64,000 nucleotides of DNA from Amanita rubescens (Eukaryota; Basidiomycota; Agaricomycetes; Agaricales; Amanitaceae): positions 1 through 64,000 of the forward strand of contig WION01000201.1 in NCBI GenBank assembly GCA_015039365.1, in the 5' to 3' direction. Position numbers and translations under genes: made by a program. The first letter of the stretch is position 1, and each line of letters begins with the position of its first letter. Shown piece after piece: positions 56,890-64,000 of the stretch. A model generated the notes under the pieces. It made no database searches, had not been told where the DNA came from, and was given only the letters and a program-made list of their open reading frames with translations.

Positions 56890-57753
56890 TAAAGCTTAAT
56901 TTAAAGCTAAAAGTCTAATTCGTCTTTATTAAGTTACCAGGGTGCCATAGACTAGAATGTCAGACTATATAGAGTTCCTCGGTTACGAGTACAGTCCATA
57001 TTCGGTTAAACCAACCGACCCTGAGTCACTTAGTTACAAGCCAAGCTTAAATAAAGCTCAGGTCCACAGGTCCACTCGGTCTTGAAAGCTCGGATTATCC
57101 CTGAATGCTGTAAATGACATGTAAAATCAATCGCTGGCTCTAGCACTCTTGGGCGAACCACAGTTTTACCCGTTGCGATTGTAAGTAGAAATAATGTCTG
57201 GTCCATAAACCCCCCAGACCATTATATGAGCACGACCGGTAATCAATATGAAACTTCTAAATGGGATTATGGGATCACCATAGAGCCCAAACTTAGAATG
57301 ATCCTAACGATCATTCCGACTAAAGGAGTCCCTAAGGGCGCATCCTTAATAGACTGCGTGTACCACCCACAATGAGGTGTCAGCACGTCCTTTATACTAG
57401 AAGTTTCTATATACGAGCCATATTGTATTATAAAGCCTCTAGGGGCTTATGATGTTATATCGTGCATGAATACCCCAGTCACATCACAGAGGGCAAGTAT
57501 AACTCTGTGGGGGCCGACGTTGCCATGCCAGCGTCGAGAAACATAGGAAGTACCCTTATCCCTGGGTGTCTAGGAGATCCCCCTAAAGCCCTAGGGTCCG
57601 GGCGCATGTCATTAGCGCATATGCCATATCAAGGATTAGTGATATCAAGATGATAAGACCATATCAGGCTTGCTGCGATACTATACCAGTGGGACATCAT
57701 GTCGGATGACGAGCAAGCGAGCGGCGATGTGGGTCCTGGCAATATCGACGGCG
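56890..57753 (-). other. long untranslated leader of the copia element
   Basis: About 860 bases between primer site and upstream ORF, with no convincing ORF. It may hold packaging signals and the donor of an intron that supplies a start codon to the upstream ORF. Confidence 0.5.
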
Positions 57754-57765
57754 GGGCCCATAACC
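57754..57765 (-). other. copia primer-binding site (internal tRNA-iMet)
   Basis: GGTTATGGGCCC abuts the 5' LTR. It is complementary to the initiator tRNA anticodon arm (GGGCCCAUAACC), as in Drosophila copia, which uses a half-tRNA primer. Confidence 0.8.
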
Positions 57766-58172
57766 TGACGAAGAAGACAGGTCTACGCGAGAGCGTGTCC
57801 ACAGCATGAGCAGATGCAATAGCTTACCTATTGCGATATGATCTTAACACTACCCTTCGGCGTAGTAGTGATAGTAAGAGGAAGAGAATGAATTGTCCTA
57901 TTCTACGATACAGGACAGGTTTATATACTAAGAGAGAACAAATATGTGTCTACATATGTGTAAGCGTATAGTATAGATGAGAAGATATGGCGTGCTAAGC
58001 ACACCATAAGGTGTGATCATGAGTCTATCATGATGTCACCATGATATCATAATGAAGTCATTATGATGTCATCTCTATGTCATACATAAAGGATGACGCG
58101 AGCGATATGAGTAACATTGATTGTAGTCAATCAGTAGTTAATCATTCTATAAATATAATTCTATATTTAACA
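57766..58172 (-). repeat. 5' LTR of the copia element
   Basis: Matches the 3' LTR except GCAGATGC for GCAGGTGC by eye. The TATA box on the minus strand is near 57927-57920. Confidence 0.93.
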
Positions 58173-59171
58173 AGCACAATAGCAGATTGATTATCGGGAT
58201 AAGTGTCGTCAGACCCTTGATCAAGTCTTCCCCATATAGCTTGCTTATCAATGTACGCAGCCATATGGCTTCCTTCGCCGTGTGAGTAGCTGCCACGTAT
58301 TCTGCTTCTGTTGTTGACAGTGAAATAATCTCTTGCTTCTTCATAGACCACAAGACCGCACCTCCATCAATCATAAAGGCGTAACCTGATATTGCCTTTC
58401 AGTCTTCATGTGTTGACCCATCTGCATCCACATATCCCTCAAGATCTTTCATCTCCTTCCCATACGTCAATTCCCAATTGACAGTCCCAGCAAGATATGC
58501 AAACATGTGCTTTACAGCTCCCCAATGAATAGGACCAGGGTTTTCAAGATATCATGAGAGAGTATTCACCACATAGGTGATATCAACCTTGTTCCACATG
58601 AAGCGTACTGACCAGACCCAATCGTCTCTCTATAAGGTTTATTGCGCATCAGCACAAACTCCTGAGGCATCTTAGGCAAATCTGACATTGAAAGTTTTAT
58701 AAGTTTGGATCCATAGGCACAGCGCAAGGACAAATATTCTCAAATCTGTACCTCTCAAGAATCAATTTGATATATAAGGCTTGGGAGAGTGATAAGGTGC
58801 ACTTTTCACAATTATGCTTGACTTTGAAGCCTAGGATCCAATGGATTTTGCCCATATCGGATATCTTGAAGTCCTTCCTCAACACCGTCTTCTTCACCTT
58901 CTCCATCAACATTATTGACGAAGCAATGATCGTCAGATCGTCAATGTGAACGACAATCTGAATCAAATCCTTGCCCTCTCTGCAGTAGAATGTGGCCTGA
59001 TCCACCTCACAATGGTTCATCTTCAGTCCTTTCCTCAATACACCCAGGGATGATGGTGATCATGAGGTTAGCTCTACATGTGGCCTTAGCACTGGGACCT
59101 CTACACCCACACCCAAATCCAACTCTCTCTATCCACCAAAGCTGTCTTGTTCTTGAAAAAAATTGAAGGCT

Positions 59172-59422
59172 AAAACGCGATATAGTGGACACCTAAACTC
59201 ATGCCTGATGGGATAGGTAGTAAATAGAACCAAACAGGCTAGGTTTCCTTACATGTAGGGAACTACAGTATCTACACTTGGATATAGACTTGATATCACT
59301 GCTATCAACTGTTATAGACTGCATTTGTGAACGTCTAAAGCATGTATTGAGTCTATCAGAGGGCTAGACAACTACTACAACATTTGTAGTGAGTTGCAAC
59401 AACACTTGGCGCATATTTAACA
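59172..59422 (-). repeat. family R repeat, copy 3 (inverted, 3'-truncated)
   Basis: Complement of the R start TGTTAAATATGCGCC (at 59422), running down to the ATCGCGTTTT block at 59172, where it stops. It faces copy 4 head to head. Confidence 0.8.
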
Positions 59423-59429
59423 GCTACCT

Positions 59430-59994
59430 TATCTCCTTTTATGACAGATTTCATCCAGCAGGACCCACCTCCAAGATCGTGAGGGCTATATCATTGGTGT
59501 GTTGTTAGGGCAGTCCTACGACACAGAGCAGTGGTGGGAGGTTCACCATGATGTGTTTAAAATCCTCCACAAGGCAGCATCTGATTCGTCGGACAAAGAC
59601 AAGATGTCCACAAACAGAAGGGGGCCTTTCCCTTCCATTGCACATGGGATTTCCTTTGGTGGTGGGCAAATGGTTCGACCTTTTTTTATTGCAAAAGCTA
59701 AGCTTACCATCCAAGCAGGAGCCTCAGTTCCTCATGCAAAGCTCTAAGGAATGAGAGGCAATGCTAGAGCCAATCCTGATGCAAAAGTCTATACAAAGAA
59801 TCTGCAAGTTTGCCAGTAGTGAGTAAACCGGATCGGCTTTTGTACTTACCACTGACGCCTGGTTAGGTGGCTTCAAGCTTTACAGAGAACAAAACTATGA
59901 ATACGTGAGGGACATGGTTGAAGCAATAAGAGCTAGGAAAGATGGTTCCACGGAGTCCCTTCAACATCCATATGATGACTGGTTTGTTAAAAAT
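59430..59994 (+). pseudogene. coding relic between two R copies, TET/JBP-associated type
   Basis: Readable pieces include VLLGQSYDTEQWWEVHHDVF, a Ser/Asp-rich linker, RRGPFPSIAHGISFGGGQMV and then frame-shifted remains to about 59990. From memory, HRRGxF...GxSFGGGQ is the block preceding the dioxygenase domain in basidiomycete TET/JBP-related transposon-borne proteins. If so, it is the missing upstream half of the kind of protein seen at 44525-44920, from a different copy. Many stops are present and no function is retained. Confidence 0.45.
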
Positions 59995-60319
59995 GCGCCA
60001 AGTGTTGTTGCAACTCACTACAAATGGTGTAGTAGTTGTCTAGCCCTCTGATAGACTCAATACATGCTTTAGACGTTCACAAATGTGGTCTATAACAGTT
60101 GATAGCAATTATATCAAGTCTATATCCAAGTGTAGGTACTGTAGTTCCCTACATGTAAGGAAACCTGGCCTGTTTGGTTCTATTCACTACCTATCCCATC
60201 AGGCATGAGTTTAGGTGTCCACTATATCGCGTTTTGTCCACAGACACAACTGCTACACCTATAAACTAACTCATTATACACAAAATAAAGAATATAGTAT
60301 AGTAACACTAAATATAAAG
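59995..60319 (+). repeat. family R repeat, copy 4
   Basis: TGTTAAAAATGCGCC to CTAAATATAAAG, immediately followed by family D copy 3. Confidence 0.8.
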
Positions 60320-60321
60320 GA

Positions 60322-60975
60322 TAGTCTTTCTAAGTTAGGTCGCATGACCGGTCATGACTGGTCACACAACCGACCATGACTGCAGTTATAGTCACACTTT
60401 GTTGAACAAAGTTGCAGTCACGGTCATACAAAATTGGTCTATCTCCCTGACCAGTTGCAACTGGTCATTTCAGGGTCCAGATGACTTTGATACATCCACC
60501 CCACCAAATGCCTGTAACCCTTAGAATAATTGTAATAACCCTATCATTGGGACATAAAAATACTCCGCCCATCCCAATGGTGTGATGGGCGGAGTATTTT
60601 AGTATTCTTTTGAAGATTGGGACAGTGACATATTGGGATAATCCACAATAAAGGTGGAAAAATACTCCACTAATCACACCATTGGGATGGGCGGAGTATT
60701 TTCCTATTTTTTTTGAATTTGGGATGGTGACACACAGTATCAGGATAATCTACAATAAAAGTAGAAAATACTCTGCTGATCACAGCATCAGGATTGTTGG
60801 AAGTGACACATCATAACCAGTCATGAATGCCAACCCCCAGCTCATGACTGAATATGACCGGTCATATTGGTCGCAGTCACAGTTGTGGCAAATTAAAGAA
60901 ATTCTGCGACCGGTTCAGTCACGGTCGTGGCCATTAGGGCTGCATGACTTAACTTAACCTAACTTGGAAAGCCTA
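60322..60975 (+). mobile_element. family D element, copy 3 (complete, 654 bp)
   Basis: Between TA (60322-60323) and TA (60974-60975), ends GTCTTTCTAAGTTAGGT and ACCTAACTTGGAAAGCC. Subterminal CATGACCGGTCATGACTGG-type words and a centre of TACTCCGCCC hairpins. No coding capacity; with TA flanks and no transposase it behaves like a mariner-type MITE. Confidence 0.8.
60557..60600. repeat. 17-bp perfect hairpin in family D
   Basis: AAAATACTCCGCCCATC (60557-60573) pairs with 60584-60600 around a 10-base loop. Shorter versions recur at about 60660-60700 and in copy 2. Confidence 0.85.
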
Positions 60976-60980
60976 TTGAT

Positions 60981-61974
60981 AATGTTATATAAATGATGGT
61001 AGGGTTGGTAGATTTCATGAGGTAGACCCAGAATTTGCACTTTCACAAGTATGGATAATGGGACCATCTGGGAAATGAATGTAAAAGGCTACAATATAAT
61101 GGTGGATAAGACAGGGCTATCTCAAGCTCATATAGTGCCAGAATGTTTGAGAAATTGTAAGACCTGATAATATCAGGTATTAAATAAAAGTCAGACAAAC
61201 AGATTGTCACAGATTGTAAGACCTTATAATGTCTTGATCACTTCCTACAACACTGTTGTGCAAAATATTACTGGCTGATACTTCAATACAATTCAGATAT
61301 ATCAACTGTAATTCTTTGTAATGTCTGATATTGTCTAGTTTATCATTGCTTGATCTTTCATTATAACTCTTGAAACAGTAGATAAAGTCTGATAATGTCT
61401 TACATAGTAATTGTGGAGTAGGAATTGTTGATTGTGACAATCTAGTTATATGCACAAAACCACCTGCAGCTACCTTTGAATGTTGTTTCAAATCCATGAT
61501 CATCTACTCCTCTATGAGACTAAGTTAGTAATCTACTATGTTCCATATGTTTCCAAGCTTTCAATTATGTTCTCAAGCATTTGATTCTGTCTTCCATGTG
61601 TTCTTTATACTTGCTTACATCTATACATAGTACATATAAATACCATGTCCAGGCTTGATGGTATTTGTGAAATCTACCAACCCTACCATCCTTTATACTA
61701 TTGTATATAACTACTAGTATCCATTGGTCACACTCTGATATCTGTGATGTAATCTGCCATTGCTACTGTGTCTTATCTACCCTGAGACAGCTGGTAGCTT
61801 TTGGCAAATCTTATACTGTAGCTATTGCCCAGAATTGTAATACTTATTTTTCCTAATCATGATATTGTAGCCTCTTATGTACATTCATTTGTCAGATAGT
61901 CCCATGCTTGTGAAAGTGCCAATTCTGGGCTACCTTGTGAAATCCACCAACCCTACTGTCCTTTATATCAGATT
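60981..61974. mobile_element. ~1-kb element with ~115-bp inverted arms
   Basis: The left arm 60981-61096 and right arm 61861-61974 are imperfect inverted copies (GTAGGGTTGGTAGATTTCA, TTTGCACTTTCACAAG, AGGCTACAATAT against their complements). A third partial copy of the tip is at 61655-61695. It starts 6 bases after family D copy 3. The interior is AT-rich and non-coding. Superfamily undetermined. Confidence 0.65.
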
Positions 61975-62514
61975 ATTAATTGATATATCAGAGTTATATA
62001 TATTATAGACTTTTTAGTTGTTATAAAGCTTTATATACTCTTATCTATTTTCTGCTGTTTTCCTGATTAGTATATACTTTTCAGTTGTTGTAAAGCTTTA
62101 TATACCCTTACTATTTCCAGCTGTTTTCCTGATGTTAGATTAGCTTTCACAATCCTACTATGTATGTACACTTGGAATTATGGGCCACTGCTGTGCATGG
62201 CAGGTCCAAGGCTGTTTGTTAGTATGTGTGTGTATTTGGTAATGGAACTTCCCAGCACTTACCAAAAAGGATGGCAACCGGACGTGGGCTGCTGAGGTAT
62301 ATTTGTACATGTTGTGAACCGGGAAATGCCAGTATCTTAGTAATGGAGCATTACAAAAACTCGCGCAACTCGCCAATTATAAGACCGAGCCTCATTTTCA
62401 TTTGGCCTTGGAATAAGCCCATTATCACATTGTCACCACATCCTTGAGTCATCCCTGCACCTGCTATGTAAGTCTCCCTCTGAACCCACACCTGGTTTGT
62501 CTTGTCACCTGAGA

Positions 62515-62880
62515 AGTATTTGCAAATATCTTGGGTTTGGCTCTGTTTTGGAACATAATTATTGTGCCACCTTGATCGCATGAATTTTCCAGATTTTTCA
62601 AGATTTTTTGGCAGCCTTTCAATTTTTCAGCTTGAAGCATTTAAAAAAGTATTTTACAAATATCTTAAGTTTGACCTTGTTTTGGAACATAATTCTTGCA
62701 CCACCTTGATCACATGATTTTTCCGGATTTTTCAAGATTTTTTGGCAGCCTTTCAAATTTCTAACATGAAGCATTTAAAAAAGTATTTTGCAAATATCTT
62801 GGGTTTGGCCTTGCTTGGCATGTTCATTTCCACACTATTCTGATCACATGATTTTTCACAAATTTTTCGATCTTTTTCCC
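62515..62880. repeat. ~134-bp tandem repeat, about 2.7 units
   Basis: Units start at 62515, 62648 and 62782 with AGTATTTTGCAAATATCTT. They contain TTGATCACATGATTTTTC and TTTTTCAAGATTTTTTGGCA blocks. Confidence 0.85.
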
Positions 62881-62924
62881 ACAGTCACATAATACTCTTG
62901 GCAAATGATAGTATTACAAATGAG

Positions 62925-63075
62925 ACTACAAAGATTACAAAGACTTCAAAAAGTGCGGACCCATTCCACAGAACAATTCCACAGGTGTGGAATCATTCCT
63001 CAAGGAATGGATCAGTAAAAAAAACTCTCAAAAATTTAGTATTACAAATTAGACTACAAAGACTACATTAAAAAG
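62925..63075. repeat. short direct repeat
   Basis: GTATTACAAATGAGACTACAAAG (about 62911) recurs near 63039, each followed by an AAAAAGTGC...ATTC segment. Confidence 0.6.
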
Positions 63076-63079
63076 TGCA

Positions 63080-64000
63080 GATTCTGCATTATTCTGCACA
63101 GAATGTGCGGAATTGGGGGGGGGGAGTGCAAAGTCCTCCAAAAGTGCCAAAAGTAGACCCAGCCGAAAACCTGATGAGGAGGACTGGATAAGATAGTGGT
63201 GCCAGTACTGGTGGTTACAACCAGCACAGGCCTGCTGTGCATCTGAAGGGGTTTGGGAAGGTGGAAAGTGCTGTGGATGTGAAAGGTGAGTGGATTTTTA
63301 ATTGCAGACATGCTTAGAACTTACTGTTCCAAAGACAGCACTAGTACAATCACACCTGGAGCACTTAGATCGAGGAACAAGAGGAAAAAGAGGGTTTAAT
63401 GACATATCTAGAGAGACATAAGGGTGGGCAGGAAGGGAAGATAAAGAAGGGTATTTTTTTTTGTTTGTTGATTATCTGGCGCTGTGTTTTGCCACAGGGG
63501 CCGGTGGGTGAGTGGAACATTGCTAAGAAGTATTTATATTTTCAAGATTATACAACAGGTTCACAACATGAACAACAATGAACAGATCATGAACAACATG
63601 ATGGGTAAATAAACATAGTGAGAATGAATGGGTGTTTCATCATCATGAACAGGAACATCTCAAGTTAAAGGGACATGTGTACAGACATGTACATATGTAC
63701 ACAACATGAATAAATATGTGATGAAAATATATAAAACTATATATTATAATAATAATATATTGTACATATTTCTTATCTTATCATATCTAAGATAAAGATA
63801 ATACAATCTTATCTATCTCCTTTAGTATAGATTAAGTAGATATAAATACACTCAGATGCTTCCATCTCTTTTCAACATTGGTATACATTTATTAATAATA
63901 TGTATTCTACTTCAATCATTTCACTCCATTCCGATTGAGGGGGGGGAGTTTACATCAAAGACATTTGAAGAATACCTTAAAACCAATGGAATTACACATC
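63080..64000. other. gene-free AT-rich end of the window
   Basis: Contains a G10-type run near 63116-63125 and an AT-rich zone (63715-63850) with TATA/AATA runs. No supportable gene or element ends. Confidence 0.45.

Larger units (their letters stand above)
50071..58172 (-). mobile_element. full-length Ty1/copia element (8102 bp)
   Basis: 407-bp LTRs at 57766-58172 (5') and 50071-50477 (3'), differing by a single base by eye; target duplication AGCAC at 50066-50070 and 58173-58177. On the minus strand: LTR, initiator-tRNA primer site, ~900-base leader, a small upstream ORF, gag, and pol in copia order (PR-IN-RT-RNaseH). Gag and pol each carry one TGA. A very young insertion. Confidence 0.96.
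49867..59040 (-). mobile_element. older copia pol relic split by the full copia element
   Basis: The outer pieces 59040-58178 and 50070-49867 form one decayed pol: RT end (IQIVVHIDDLTIIASS, near 58970-58920), the linker and RNase H (LEGYVDADGSTHED, IISLSTTEAEYVA), broken at AGCAC within RNase H. It resumes at 50070 with DHQYHARTKHIDIHFHFIRW and ALPSTKVKHFMAALGLSWD to the stop at 49867. The 5' part of pol and gag are missing beyond 59040, and several stops are present. It is unrelated at fine scale to the inserted element. Confidence 0.85.

Noticed and set aside
1..64000. CRISPR array, tRNA or rRNA genes
   Set aside because: Tandem repeats here have no spacers of uniform length and the sequence is fungal; no tRNA-like cloverleaf or rRNA segment was recognised. 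The initiator-tRNA-like GGGCCCATAACC is a retrotransposon primer site.

Overview
This window reads as a repeat-rich stretch of a basidiomycete genome, most likely an agaricomycete (mushroom-forming) fungus. The evidence is the roughly 50-base GT-AG introns, the fungal PIF/Harbinger, Ty3/gypsy and Ty1/copia families, a DUF6589-type protein next to a RecQ-like helicase, and a relic resembling the transposon-linked TET/JBP dioxygenases of basidiomycetes. Only the first ~1.1 kb looks like host gene space: the 5' end of an Obg-like ATPase (OLA1/YchF) gene leaving the window on the minus strand, and a divergent gene for a small Thr/Pro-rich secreted protein. No tRNA, rRNA or CRISPR was found.

Layout. 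1.2-3.5 kb: gene-poor, one hairpin and one fossil ORF. 3.5-6.2 kb: fragment of a TA-flanked repeat (family D), a gag-only retroelement relic and its LTR (minus strand). 6.2-26 kb: nested Ty3/gypsy elements. Element A (5' LTR 6159-6563) was hit in gag by a hAT-like MITE (8114-15485, 8-bp target duplication). That MITE was hit by a near-complete chromodomain gypsy element B (8617-15174, duplication GATCT, LTRs differing at two sites). A's pol stops where LTR C begins (17694). LTR C carries another hAT-like MITE with a perfect 8-bp duplication. Element C continues through pol to an unusual extra ORF downstream of pol and ends, without a recognisable 3' LTR, at a run of 20 A. 26-31 kb: DUF6589 ORF (+) facing a decayed RecQ-like helicase gene (-). 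31.2-33.7 kb: PIF/Harbinger element with both genes. 33.7-44.5 kb: relics, MITEs, copies of a ~330-bp repeat (family R), a solo copia LTR and a field of scrambled duplications. 44.5-47.1 kb: TET/JBP-like relic and a Tc1/mariner element inside a D repeat. 47.5-49 kb: gag-only copia element with both LTRs. 49.9-59 kb: full copia element (50071-58172, duplication AGCAC) inside the RNase H region of an older copia. 59.2-64 kb: R and D copies, an inverted-repeat element, short tandem repeats and gene-free AT-rich DNA.

How it fits together. Target duplications and interrupted reading frames give a readable insertion order. Both gypsy families have a primer site complementary to their own presumed transcript start, as in Tf1 self-priming. 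Both copia elements have the internal initiator-tRNA site known from Drosophila copia. Most young ORFs are broken by one or two TGA codons, several where CGA is expected. This fits CpG methylation and deamination rather than gross decay. The most novel items, in my view, are the extra ORF after gypsy C pol, the upstream membrane-anchored ORF of the copia element, the DUF6589/RecQ pair with its duplicated exon-intron units, and the hairpin core shared by two different MITE families.
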